NCBI GenBank assembly: GCA_003266105.1 | Contig: MVAA01000064.1 | Coordinates: forward strand, 1-10,166 | DNA length: 10,166 nt | Source: Methanosphaera sp. rholeuAM6 | GTDB lineage: Archaea > Methanobacteriota > Methanobacteria > Methanobacteriales > Methanobacteriaceae | Direction: 5' to 3' | Shown here: positions 1-6,922 of the stretch, piece after piece | How the letters are laid out: the number at the start of each line of letters is the position of its first letter | Numbering within the stretch: the first letter of the stretch is position 1 | The notes under the pieces: generated by a model | Told to the model about the DNA's origin: nothing | The model's input: the letters and a program-made list of their open reading frames with translations, nothing else | Databases searched by the model: none | Translations under genes and position numbers: made by a program

Positions 1-30
1 AAAAATAATTTTGTCAAGTACTCTTAAAAT

Positions 31-65
31 AAAAAAAAAAACAAATAAAGTAGTTAAAACTACTT
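31..65 (-). terminator. Hairpin plus T-tract terminator of mtaA
   Basis: A perfect 8-bp inverted repeat, AAGTAGTT (48-55) and AACTACTT (58-65), overlaps the first two bases (64-65) of the reverse-complemented mtaA stop codon (64-66). With a realistic loop this is a 7-bp stem with a 4-base loop. On the minus strand it is followed after six bases by an uninterrupted T11 (31-41). Archaeal RNA polymerase terminates at oligo-T alone, so the T tract is the secure part and the role of the hairpin is inferred. Confidence 0.7.
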
Positions 66-1077
66 ATTCATAGAATGCATCTCTAGCTTCAACAAATGCT
101 TTGATGTTTGCTAATGGGGATTTAGGTGCAATACCACAACTTGGTGCTAATACATCTATTCCTTTTTCTAAAGCTTGAGTTACTTCAGCTTTTACCTCTT
201 CAACTGGTTTACTGAATAAAGTCTGACTTGTTGAAATGTTTCCAACTAATACAGTGTCAGAACCTTCATCTTCTTGTACTTGTCTTGCTGCTGCAACATC
301 TACAGCTTCTTCGAAGGAAGCTCCACTGAAACCAGAAGTTAACATACCTTCCATAATTGGGAGTGAGTTACCACAAATGTGGATAATACTTTTTGCTTCC
401 ATTTCACCTGCTAAATCTTCTAATGAAGGTTGTGCAAAGTCAAAGAAGTCATCCGGACTTAATAATTCTGGGGATGAAGTAGGATCTGCTACACAAATTA
501 CATCTACACCTACATCATTGAAAGCTTCAACTAATTCTGTTTGTGCCCCTAATGCAATTTCTACTACATCTTCTACTACAAAACTGTCTGTTTTTAACAT
601 TTTTACTAAGTCTTCTACACCTAATAAGTGACCGGCTAATGTGAAAGGACCAGCCATACCTACTACTACAGGTACATCAGGGTGTTCGTTTTTGAGAATT
701 TCAATTGATTCTACGATTATTGGTAATCTTCCTTGGTTTGCAAAGTCATCAGGAATGTCTAAATCTTCTACATCATCAAATGGTGCGTGTGATTTTAATG
801 TTGGAGTTGCATCCATATCACCTAAATCAACTTCACAACCAAATGCTTCTGCTTCTGCTGTTAAATCGAAAGGTACTCTAGCACATTCTAATCCTGCTTG
901 TTCGTGTAATGAAATACCTAATCTTGCCATTTCTTGTGCATCTGTGTGTGCTGATGGCCAGGATACTTCTGCTCCAGGGAATGCTTCAATTACTGCTGCT
1001 GCAGTTGCACTGATTGCTGGTGTTTTTTCTACTTCTTCTCCACTTAATGCTGCGTTTAAATTTTCTATAAGATCCAT
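64..1077 (-). CDS. mtaA: Methylcobamide:CoM methyltransferase, methanol-type (MtaA)
   Basis: This is a 337-residue cytosolic protein of the uroporphyrinogen-decarboxylase-like methyltransferase family. MtaA moves the methyl group from the methylated corrinoid protein MtaC to coenzyme M, the last step of methanol activation before methyl-CoM reductase. The zinc-ligand pattern His-X-Cys-(Xn)-Cys is visible as H233, C235 (IIHICGN) and C314 (APSCGI), with nearly the same spacing as in the Methanosarcina enzymes. Length is normal for the family and the protein is rich in Asp and Glu. The ATG start is supported by AGGTGA (1082-1087), four bases upstream. It stands alone: mtaB and mtaC are not adjacent, and the gene has its own TATA box and terminator. 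MtbA, the methylamine paralogue, is very similar, so MtaA is chosen partly because the window looks like a methanol-using Methanobacteriales. Family assignment is secure and substrate assignment is likely. Confidence 0.9.
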   Translation of the reverse strand: MDLIENLNAALSGEEVEKTPAISATAAAVIEAFPGAEVSWPSAHTDAQEMARLGISLHEQAGLECARVPFDLTAEAEAFGCEVDLGDMDATPTLKSHAPFDDVEDLDIPDDFANQGRLPIIVESIEILKNEHPDVPVVVGMAGPFTLAGHLLGVEDLVKMLKTDSFVVEDVVEIALGAQTELVEAFNDVGVDVICVADPTSSPELLSPDDFFDFAQPSLEDLAGEMEAKSIIHICGNSLPIMEGMLTSGFSGASFEEAVDVAAARQVQEDEGSDTVLVGNISTSQTLFSKPVEEVKAEVTQALEKGIDVLAPSCGIAPKSPLANIKAFVEARDAFYE

Positions 1078-1123
1078 TTGTTCACCTTTTATAATAATAT
1101 TATTATATGAGTTTTAAATTATT

Positions 1124-1135
1124 TTTTATATAAAA
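1124..1135 (-). promoter_or_regulatory. TATA box of mtaA
   Basis: The self-complementary sequence TTTTATATAAAA matches the archaeal TATA consensus closely. It lies 47-58 bases upstream of the mtaA ATG, so transcription about 25 bases downstream would start near 1105 and leave a leader of roughly 28 nt containing the AGGTGA ribosome binding site. Because the box is symmetrical, orientation comes from the position of mtaA and not from the box itself. Confidence 0.6.
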
Positions 1136-1394
1136 CTCAAAGTTTGTTTAATGTTTATAAATATCAACATTGTCATTCTTAAATGTTTCTATCTAATTTA
1201 TAAATATATTTACATTTAACAAGCGCACATGACATTTTTCCAGATAAACTTTAAATGCAAAAAATAGTACGTGAGTATAAGACTATTATTTTCATAAAAA
1301 ATTAACTTGATTTTAAAGTACTACTTGTTAATAATATACTATTTATTTTTTACTACATATAAATTTTAAGTAAAACAAAAAATTTAAAAAAATA

Positions 1395-1402
1395 ATTATA
1401 AT
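1395..1402 (+). promoter_or_regulatory. Probable TATA box of gatA
   Basis: ATTATAAT follows an A-rich run that could serve as the BRE element. A start about 25-28 bases downstream would give a leader of around 37 nt. The surrounding sequence is so AT-rich that other sites, such as CATATAAATTTT near 1355-1366, cannot be excluded. The ribosome binding site AAAGGTGA (1452-1459) sits four bases before the gatA ATG. Confidence 0.4.
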
Positions 1403-1463
1403 AGAATGTTTTAACATACATAGGTACATATGATATTCAACAATTTTTACTAAAGGTGAATTC

Positions 1464-2831
1464 ATGAAAATAATAGAAAAAGTAGAAGCAATTAAAAAAC
1501 AAGAATTAACTGCAACTGAAAACCTTGAACAAATGTATAATGTCATTGAAGAAAAAAATGAGGACATTAATGCATTTGTTGAATTAGATTTTCCAAGAGC
1601 CGAAAAAGTTGCTAAAGATATTGATGAAAAAATTAAATCAGGAAAAGAAACTGGTAAGTTAGCCGGATTAGTAATTGGTATTAAAAGTAATATTAATGTA
1701 GAAGATTTTATAGTATCTGCAGCTTCACCCACATTAAAGGAATACCAGGGAAGTTATAATGCTACCGTTATTGATAGAATCATTAAAGAGGATGGAATTA
1801 TAATAGGTCTGACAAATATGGATGAATTTGCTGCAGGAAGTTCTACTGAAACTTCAATGTACGGTCCAACAAACAATCCTAGTGCACCAGGCCATATCCC
1901 AGGGGGTTCAAGTGGTGGATCAGCCGCCGCAGTAGCAGCAGACATGTGTGATATTGCATTAGGTTCTGATACCGGAGGTTCAATCAGAAACCCGGCATCA
2001 CATTGCGGAGTTATGGGTTTTAAACCTACTTATGGAATGGTTTCAAGACAGGGATTACTTGATTTGGCTATGAGTTTAGATCAAATTGGTCCTTTTGCAA
2101 AGGATACGACAGGTATTGCGTTGATGTTAGATGTTATAGCCGGATACGACCCATATGATACAACAACAATTAACAAGGAACTAACCCCATTTATGGATGA
2201 TACAACAAATACTACGCTTGAAGGAACAACAGTTGGTGTTGTAAAGGAATTCATGGAAGTAACTGATGCAAAAATAGATTCTGAAATAAACAAGTCTATT
2301 GATGAAATGTCAGATTTAGGTGCAGATATTAAAGAGTTAACCTTTGATGATATTGACCTTGGTTTACCTACATATTATCTTATCAACTACGTGGAATTTT
2401 TCTCTGCTACAAGAAAATATGATGGTCGTAAATATGGTGAAAGAATTGAAGAAGTCTGTGGACCTGAAGTAGGAAGAAGAATACAGATAGGATCATACAT
2501 CAGCCAAAAGGAATTTAGTGGAAAATACTACAAAAAGGCTTTACAAGCAAGAAGTCTTATACGTAATGATTTCAATGACTTACTCAAGGATGTTGATGTA
2601 ATTGCCGGTCCAACCGTTCCAAAGCTTCCTCACAAAATTGGAGAAGAAATAGAAACTATGGATATGTACGCCTATGATGTTTTAACTGTTCTGGCAAACA
2701 TTACAGGTATTCCTGCAAGCAGTATGAAAGCGGGAGAAGTTGATGGTATTCCTGTAGGATTACAGTTACAAGCAAAACCTGAAGAAGACCATAAAATACT
2801 TAGTACAATGAGTGCTATTGAAAAAGTGTAA
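1464..2831 (+). CDS. gatA: Asp-tRNA(Asn)/Glu-tRNA(Gln) amidotransferase subunit A
   Basis: This 455-residue protein belongs to the amidase-signature family. GatA releases ammonia from glutamine and channels it to GatB, which amidates mischarged aminoacyl-tRNA in the GatCAB complex. In archaea, which also have GatDE for Gln-tRNA, GatCAB mainly makes Asn-tRNA(Asn). The Ser-cisSer-Lys triad is complete: K74 in IGIKSNI, S149 in GGSSGGSAAA, and S173 in GSDTGGSIRNPAS. The spacing matches that of bacterial GatA (Lys to cis-Ser 75, Lys to Ser 99). The C-terminal half carries the expected AGPT (381-384) and ANITGIPA (411-418) stretches. The ATG start has a good AAAGGTGA site. gatB and gatC are not adjacent, so the gene appears to be transcribed singly and converges on tfrA. 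Other amidase-signature enzymes are possible in principle, but length and motifs favour GatA. Confidence 0.92.
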   Translation: MKIIEKVEAIKKQELTATENLEQMYNVIEEKNEDINAFVELDFPRAEKVAKDIDEKIKSGKETGKLAGLVIGIKSNINVEDFIVSAASPTLKEYQGSYNATVIDRIIKEDGIIIGLTNMDEFAAGSSTETSMYGPTNNPSAPGHIPGGSSGGSAAAVAADMCDIALGSDTGGSIRNPASHCGVMGFKPTYGMVSRQGLLDLAMSLDQIGPFAKDTTGIALMLDVIAGYDPYDTTTINKELTPFMDDTTNTTLEGTTVGVVKEFMEVTDAKIDSEINKSIDEMSDLGADIKELTFDDIDLGLPTYYLINYVEFFSATRKYDGRKYGERIEEVCGPEVGRRIQIGSYISQKEFSGKYYKKALQARSLIRNDFNDLLKDVDVIAGPTVPKLPHKIGEEIETMDMYAYDVLTVLANITGIPASSMKAGEVDGIPVGLQLQAKPEEDHKILSTMSAIEKV

Positions 2832-2868
2832 ACTCCAAAAACTTTAGTAAAAATTAGAAAAACAAGTA

Positions 2869-2899
2869 GATGTGTTTTTACACATCAAAATCTTTTTTT
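2869..2899. terminator. Hairpin between convergent gatA and tfrA
   Basis: A perfect 7-bp stem, GATGTGT (2869-2875) and ACACATC (2880-2886), has a TTTT loop. On the plus strand it is followed by a T tract near 2893-2899 that would end gatA transcription. On the minus strand, downstream of tfrA, several short A runs between 2832 and 2865 become T runs, so the 81-base spacer (2832-2912) can plausibly serve both directions. Confidence 0.6.
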
Positions 2900-2912
2900 A
2901 ATAAATTATTAG

Positions 2913-4583
2913 TTAATCATCAAACAATCCACGTTGAATTGTTGTTACATCACCATTTTTATTTAGAACAAAACTTTTTAAGTATTCTGCATCATTTTTT
3001 TCAGGATAATCTATACGATAATGTGCCCCCCTGCTTTCTTTTCGTAATAATGCTGATTTGACTATGAGTTTTGCAAGTTTTATCATGCTGATAACTTCTA
3101 ACGCATTTATCAAATCATTATTATACTCCTTGTAATCTTGCACATTCATATCTTTAGCTTTCTCTTCAAGATTCGTTAATTCTGTTTGTGCTTGTTTTAA
3201 TCCTTTTTCATCACGTACTATTGCAACATATTTCCACATTATTTCACGAATTTCGATTTTAATATCTTCCGGATTATATGTTCCCTTGGTCCAGAGAGTG
3301 TTTATTCTGTTGATTTCGGAATTAATTTCTTCTTCATCGGGATTTTCTAATTCCGTTTCTTTTGCACGTTTTGATGATTCGATTCCTGCAATGTTACCAA
3401 ACACTTGAGTATCAGCCAATGCATTACCACCTAACCTGTTTGCTCCATGAACCCCCGATGTTGCCTCTCCTGCTGCAAACAGATTTTCTATGTTTGATTC
3501 ACAAGTTCTGCTAATTCTTATTCCACCCATAAAATGGTGTGCTGTAGGTGCCACTACCATTGGTTCATTGAGAATATCCACTCCTACATCTTTAAATTGA
3601 TGTACCATTGTTCGTAATTTTGTTTGTACCTGTTCTTTTGGTAAATGTGTTACTGAAAGATATACTCCACCATCTTCTGTTCCTCTACCTTCCTGTATTT
3701 CTGTGTAGATGGATCTTGCCACTATGTCACGTGTAGCCAATTCTTCACGTGAATCATAGTTTTTCATGAATCGTTCTCCTTCAGTGTTTATTAAATGTCC
3801 CCCTTCTCCACGCACGGCTTCTGTAATTAACACTCCCCTACGTGATTCTGGTGCCACCATCCCTGTTGGATGAAATTGAACCATTTCCATATCCATCATA
3901 TCTGCACCTGCTTCGTAGGCTATAACTATCCCGTCACCAGTTTTTTGTACTGCATTTGACGTGACTGGATATAACCATCCACATCCTCCTGATGCTATAA
4001 CTGTTGCTTTTGAATGATAAACAACAATTGATGAATCGGCCAATCTTATTCCCATAGCTCCAACAATTTTTGTGTGATTTTCGTCGAATAACAGTTTGGT
4101 AATCATTATCTCGGAATGAGTTTTTACCCCTTCCCTAATAATTTCTTCTTTTAATCCCAGCATCATTTCGTGTCCTGATTGATCTCCCTTGAAGCATGTT
4201 CTTCGACATGTCTGTCCTCCAAATGCCCGTTGATTTAATCTTCCATCATCCTGTCGGTCAAATAGACATCCGTAGGATTCTAATTCTATAAGCATTTTTG
4301 GTGATTCCACAACTAAATCATGTACCAATTTTAAATCGTTTAGAAATGCTCCTCCCTTTAATGTATCCAATATGTGCAATTGCATTGAATCTGCTTCGTC
4401 AACATAGCCAAATACTGCATTGTATCCTCCTTCAGCCAACATTGTACATCCCGATTTGAATGTTAAACCTTTAGATACCATTATGACATCCTGACCGTTT
4501 TTACTTGCAACTATACTGCATTTACATCCTGCACCGCCGGACCCTATTACTAAAACATCACAAGTATATTCAGTATATTCCAT
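2913..4583 (-). CDS. tfrA: Thiol:fumarate reductase, FAD subunit (TfrA)
   Basis: This 556-residue flavoprotein is homologous to the fumarate reductase/succinate dehydrogenase FAD subunit. TfrA reduces fumarate to succinate, with electrons from CoM-SH and CoB-SH oxidised on the iron-sulfur subunit TfrB, in the cytosol. Visible features are the N-terminal FAD-binding GSGGAG (14-19), QFHPTG around 236-241, ATRDIVAR with the probable catalytic Arg at 285, HHFMGG (349-354), GVHGANRLGGNAL (377-389) and RGAHYR (518-523). There is no signal peptide, which fits the soluble methanogen enzyme; the Methanothermobacter protein has nearly this length. Translation could in principle begin at a GTG three codons upstream (4590-4592), but that GTG lies inside the ribosome binding site AGGTGG, so I use the ATG at 4583. 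tfrB is not adjacent, as also in Methanothermobacter. It is the last gene of the hisG-FAH-tfrA unit. L-aspartate oxidase and SdhA are related alternatives. Confidence 0.85.
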   Translation of the reverse strand: MEYTEYTCDVLVIGSGGAGCKCSIVASKNGQDVIMVSKGLTFKSGCTMLAEGGYNAVFGYVDEADSMQLHILDTLKGGAFLNDLKLVHDLVVESPKMLIELESYGCLFDRQDDGRLNQRAFGGQTCRRTCFKGDQSGHEMMLGLKEEIIREGVKTHSEIMITKLLFDENHTKIVGAMGIRLADSSIVVYHSKATVIASGGCGWLYPVTSNAVQKTGDGIVIAYEAGADMMDMEMVQFHPTGMVAPESRRGVLITEAVRGEGGHLINTEGERFMKNYDSREELATRDIVARSIYTEIQEGRGTEDGGVYLSVTHLPKEQVQTKLRTMVHQFKDVGVDILNEPMVVAPTAHHFMGGIRISRTCESNIENLFAAGEATSGVHGANRLGGNALADTQVFGNIAGIESSKRAKETELENPDEEEINSEINRINTLWTKGTYNPEDIKIEIREIMWKYVAIVRDEKGLKQAQTELTNLEEKAKDMNVQDYKEYNNDLINALEVISMIKLAKLIVKSALLRKESRGAHYRIDYPEKNDAEYLKSFVLNKNGDVTTIQRGLFDD

Positions 4584-4588
4584 ATTAT

Positions 4589-4594
4589 CCACCT
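4589..4594 (-). promoter_or_regulatory. Ribosome binding site that fixes the tfrA start
   Basis: On the minus strand AGGTGG is followed by five bases (ATAAT) and then ATG at 4583. The upstream in-frame GTG at 4592-4590 is part of this site, so it is very unlikely to be the initiator. The site lies just after the FAH-family stop codon (4602-4604). Confidence 0.7.
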
Positions 4595-4601
4595 TTTTGA
4601 A

Positions 4602-5378
4602 TTATTTCACCGTATTTTTTAAAATTCCTATTTCTTCTATACCTATAGATACATTATCTCCTTTTTGTAAATGATCTATTCCAGGAGGTGTTCCCGTAGC
4701 TATTAAATCACCTGGTTTTAATGTCATTATATTTGAAATATATTTTACTAGCTCTTCAGATGAAAATATCATGTTTTTTGTATTTGAATCCTGTTTTATT
4801 TCACCGTTTACTTTTGAATATATTCTTTGATTTGCCGGATTAATTTCTGTAACTACCACTGGTCCCACCGGACAGAATGTATCAAATCCTTTTGCTCTAG
4901 TCCATTGTCCATCTTTTTCCTGAAGGTCTCTTGCGGTTATATCATTAATTATTGTATATGCGATGTTTAAATTGTCGTTGTTGTTTTTATTTGTTTCTGA
5001 CAATATTACTATCCCTAATTCAGCCTCAAAGTCTAATTTTTTTGTATCTTCAGGATAGATGATGGTTTGTTCTGAAGTTATAACGCTTGTAGATGGTTTC
5101 ATAAATAATAACGGTTCTGTAGGAAGTATCATTTCTAGCTCATTCGCATGATCCTTATAATTTAATCCTACGCAAACTATTTTTGTTGGATTAACCGGCA
5201 TTAATACTGTTATATCCTCCAATGAATCCTGTTGATTATCTTTGTAATATTTTTTTATTTTGTCTTCACAGGATATTGCTTCAATTATTGAAGAGTAATC
5301 TAGACGATATATTGTTTCATCTTCAAGTATTCCAACATATTCTTCATTATTTGAAGTTTTGTACTTAATATATTTCAT
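4602..5378 (-). CDS. Fumarylacetoacetate hydrolase family protein (FAHD1/COG0179 type)
   Basis: This 258-residue protein has a short N-terminal region and an FAH fold. The family binds a divalent metal and acts on beta-keto or enol acids; members include acylpyruvases, oxaloacetate decarboxylases and tautomerases, and HpcE/MhpD-like enzymes. Metal ligands are visible as E118 and E120 in DFEAELG and D146 in NDITARD. The FAHD1-like lid dyad His/Glu is present as H77 and E80 in GLNYKDHANE, and the family Lys is K163 in WTRAKGFDTFCPVGP. No aromatic catabolic genes are nearby. Instead it sits between hisG (20-base gap) and tfrA (18-base gap). There is no clear Shine-Dalgarno sequence before the ATG, so it may depend on translation of hisG. 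The family is certain and the substrate is not; an oxaloacetate-related role is my preferred inference from the neighbouring fumarate reductase. Confidence 0.85.
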   Translation of the reverse strand: MKYIKYKTSNNEEYVGILEDETIYRLDYSSIIEAISCEDKIKKYYKDNQQDSLEDITVLMPVNPTKIVCVGLNYKDHANELEMILPTEPLLFMKPSTSVITSEQTIIYPEDTKKLDFEAELGIVILSETNKNNNDNLNIAYTIINDITARDLQEKDGQWTRAKGFDTFCPVGPVVVTEINPANQRIYSKVNGEIKQDSNTKNMIFSSEELVKYISNIMTLKPGDLIATGTPPGIDHLQKGDNVSIGIEEIGILKNTVK

Positions 5379-5398
5379 ATAAATCAGTTTTATAGCTT

Positions 5399-6262
5399 TT
5401 ATTCCAATATTCTTTCAATTGGTAAGACCAATAAGTCTTTAGCACCTATTTTTCTTAATTTGTTGATTGTGTGGAACACGTCGTGTTCATTGATTACTGA
5501 ATGTACTGCCACGATATTTTCCTTTCCATATATTTCAGATATTGTTGGACCACTTAACCCTGGCATAGCATCTTTAACTTTTTGTAAATCTTCCTTTTTA
5601 ACATTTGCCATGATTAATTTTCTACCTTCGGCTTGGATAACACCTATTATTCCTGTTCGTACTTCATCTATTTTTTCATATTTTGTTTCTAAACTTTCCT
5701 TATTAGCTATTAAAACTACAGAACTTTCAAGTATTGTGTCTATTTCACGAAGATGATTCATTTTAAGAGTTGTTCCACTACTTGTTAAATCAGAAATTAC
5801 ATCTGCCACTCCTATTAATGGTGCTACTTCTGTTGCCCCGCTTAATGAAAATATTCTTGCATCAATATTATTTTTCCTGAAATATTCTTTTGTTAATACT
5901 GGAAATTCTGTTGCCACCGTTTTAACTCGTTTAAGATCTTCCTGTGTTTTAAAGTCTGAAGTTTCGGGTGCTGCTACAACAAGTCTTGTATAACCAAAAT
6001 GTAAATCTTCAAGAAATTCTACGTCCGCTTCTTTTTCTTTAACCAAGTCATAACCTGTTATTCCCATGTCTGCAGCCCCATCATTAACGTATTCTGGAAT
6101 ATCTGCAGCCCTGGTGAACATTACAGTTATTTCCGGGTCAAAAGTGTGAGAAAAAAGTTTTCTGTTTGAGTTATCTGTTAACCCAATTCCTGCTTTTTCC
6201 AGTAATTCTACTGCAGGACCACTTATACGTCCCTTAGAAGGTAATGCTATACGTATGCTCAT
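5399..6262 (-). CDS. hisG: ATP phosphoribosyltransferase, long form
   Basis: HisG condenses ATP with PRPP, the first and committed step of histidine biosynthesis. The 287-residue length and C-terminal regulatory domain (about residues 212-285) mark it as the long form, which is active without HisZ and is usually inhibited by histidine through that domain. Visible motifs are the N-terminal IALPSKGRI (5-13), DGAADMGITGYDLV (61-74), and the PRPP-binding DLTSSGTTL (158-166). The ATG start is supported by a strong AGGAGG site (6270-6275) seven bases upstream. It is the first gene of an apparent minus-strand unit with the FAH-family gene and tfrA; no other his genes are in the window. No odd features are seen. 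Confidence 0.95.
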   Translation of the reverse strand: MSIRIALPSKGRISGPAVELLEKAGIGLTDNSNRKLFSHTFDPEITVMFTRAADIPEYVNDGAADMGITGYDLVKEKEADVEFLEDLHFGYTRLVVAAPETSDFKTQEDLKRVKTVATEFPVLTKEYFRKNNIDARIFSLSGATEVAPLIGVADVISDLTSSGTTLKMNHLREIDTILESSVVLIANKESLETKYEKIDEVRTGIIGVIQAEGRKLIMANVKKEDLQKVKDAMPGLSGPTISEIYGKENIVAVHSVINEHDVFHTINKLRKIGAKDLLVLPIERILE

Positions 6263-6313
6263 ATTATTTCCTCCTACTATTTTTTAGTAAGTTGATAAAA
6301 ATTATTAATGGAA

Positions 6314-6324
6314 TATTATTTAAT
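6314..6324 (-). promoter_or_regulatory. Possible TATA box of hisG
   Basis: On the minus strand the sequence reads ATTAAATAATA, about 52-62 bases upstream of the hisG ATG, which would place the transcript start near 6290. The whole spacer is AT-rich, so this is only a plausible choice. Three near-identical hexamers (TTATAG, TTATAG, TTATGT; 6331-6348) lie just upstream of it. Confidence 0.3.
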
Positions 6325-6378
6325 TGTAAATTATAGTTATAGTTATGTTATTCAAAAATAATAAAATTATTTAAAATT

Positions 6379-6390
6379 CTTTAAATAAAG
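6379..6390 (+). promoter_or_regulatory. Possible TATA box of ribK
   Basis: CTTTAAATAAAG contains TTTAAATA at 6380-6387. Starting about 25 bases downstream gives a transcript from near 6410 and a leader of about 25 nt that includes the AAAGGTG site (6419-6425). Confidence 0.4.
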
Positions 6391-6418
6391 GTTAATATAG
6401 AATATTCAGAAATTAGAG

Positions 6419-6425
6419 AAAGGTG
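6419..6425 (+). promoter_or_regulatory. Ribosome binding site that fixes the ribK start
   Basis: AAAGGTG lies nine bases before the ATG at 6435. A longer reading frame can be opened at the GTG at 6423-6425, but this GTG is the end of the binding site itself, so the ATG is preferred. Confidence 0.65.
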
Positions 6426-6434
6426 TTTTTATTA

Positions 6435-6830
6435 ATGTTAAATTTTGAAGGTGTTGTTAAATCGGGATTGAAAAAGGCAGGATTGTTTATGCAAAAAGAG
6501 ACTTATCAAAAGCAATACCAGGAAAAGTTAGGTTTCATACCATTTAACGGTACACTTAATGTTGAATTAAAAAGTGACGTTGAAATAAACCTTAAAGAAA
6601 AATATAATCATCAATTAAAAATTATAAAAGGTAATGAAAAATTAGGTGATGTTTATTTCCTTGATGCCACCATATCAACAGAGAAAATTTGTAAAAAAGG
6701 AGCAATACTCTTTCCCACAAAGACTGTCCATAAAATAGATACTGTTGAATTCATAGCAAAAGATAACTTACGGGAGACTATGCATTTAAATGATAATTCT
6801 ATAGTAATGATATCTATCAAAGAGTTTTAA
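6435..6830 (+). CDS. ribK: CTP-dependent riboflavin kinase (DUF120 family)
   Basis: This 131-residue protein matches the archaeal RibK family, whose type member is MJ0056 of Methanocaldococcus jannaschii. The enzyme phosphorylates riboflavin to FMN using CTP instead of ATP. Recognisable stretches, numbered from the ATG at 6435, are FEGVVKSGL (4-12), LGFIPFNGTLNVEL (34-47), ILFPTKTVHK (93-102) and LRETMHLNDNSIVMI (114-128). They correspond to the conserved GFxPYxGTLN, P-K-T-H and LRExxxLxDGD segments of the family. The length equals that of a single-domain RibK with no N-terminal winged helix, which some archaeal relatives carry. The gene diverges from hisG across a 172-bp spacer and is followed after 154 bases by an unrecognised gene on the same strand. 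No oligo-T terminator is seen directly after it, so read-through into the next gene is possible. Confidence 0.88.
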   Translation: MLNFEGVVKSGLKKAGLFMQKETYQKQYQEKLGFIPFNGTLNVELKSDVEINLKEKYNHQLKIIKGNEKLGDVYFLDATISTEKICKKGAILFPTKTVHKIDTVEFIAKDNLRETMHLNDNSIVMISIKEF

Positions 6831-6922
6831 AACAATAATATGAAAAAGCATATTAAAAAGAAAAGATAAAAATAATTTCAGTAAAATGTTAATTACTATT
6901 GAAGTTAAAAAATCAGTTAAAA

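Larger units (their letters stand above)
1078..1463. other. Divergent promoter region between mtaA and gatA (386 bp, no gene seen)
   Basis: I find no convincing coding region or structural RNA in this very AT-rich stretch. It holds the mtaA TATA box (1124-1135), a direct repeat TTTATAAATAT (1154-1164 and 1197-1207) that resembles further TATA elements, and an 8-bp inverted repeat TTAAATGT (1179-1186) and ACATTTAA (1212-1219) that brackets the second copy. A TATA-like element for gatA lies near 1395-1402. The region is long compared with the other divergent spacer here (172 bp), which leaves room for regulatory sites upstream of mtaA. Confidence 0.6.
2913..6262 (-). other. Apparent operon hisG - FAH family - tfrA
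   Basis: Three genes on the same strand are separated by 20 and 18 bases with no T-rich terminator or spacer large enough for a normal archaeal promoter between them. A terminator hairpin follows tfrA and a promoter region precedes hisG. Co-transcription is inferred from this spacing. Histidine synthesis and fumarate reduction have no direct link, so part of the arrangement may be incidental. Confidence 0.65.

Noticed and set aside
236..1117. Open frames on the plus strand opposite mtaA (131 and 158 residues), rich in Ser and Thr.
   Set aside because: They are antisense to a strongly supported gene, are low in complexity, have no matching family features or ribosome binding sites, and arise from the codon bias of mtaA.
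1154..1219. Possible small RNA or CRISPR-like repeats in the mtaA-gatA spacer.
   Set aside because: There are only two copies of an 11-base AT-rich repeat with no regular spacing or stable fold, so neither a CRISPR array nor a structured RNA can be supported.
1343..1732. 129-residue minus-strand frame overlapping the start of gatA.
   Set aside because: It runs antisense through the gatA N-terminus into the AT-rich spacer, giving a hydrophobic, low-complexity sequence with no signal of its own.
2870..3061. 63-residue plus-strand frame starting in the gatA-tfrA spacer.
   Set aside because: It starts within the terminator hairpin and overlaps the 3' end of tfrA; the sequence is low in complexity.
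6331..6348. Three tandem hexamers TTATAG, TTATAG, TTATGT between hisG and ribK.
   Set aside because: Such short AT-rich repeats are expected by chance in spacers of this composition, and nothing ties them to a function.
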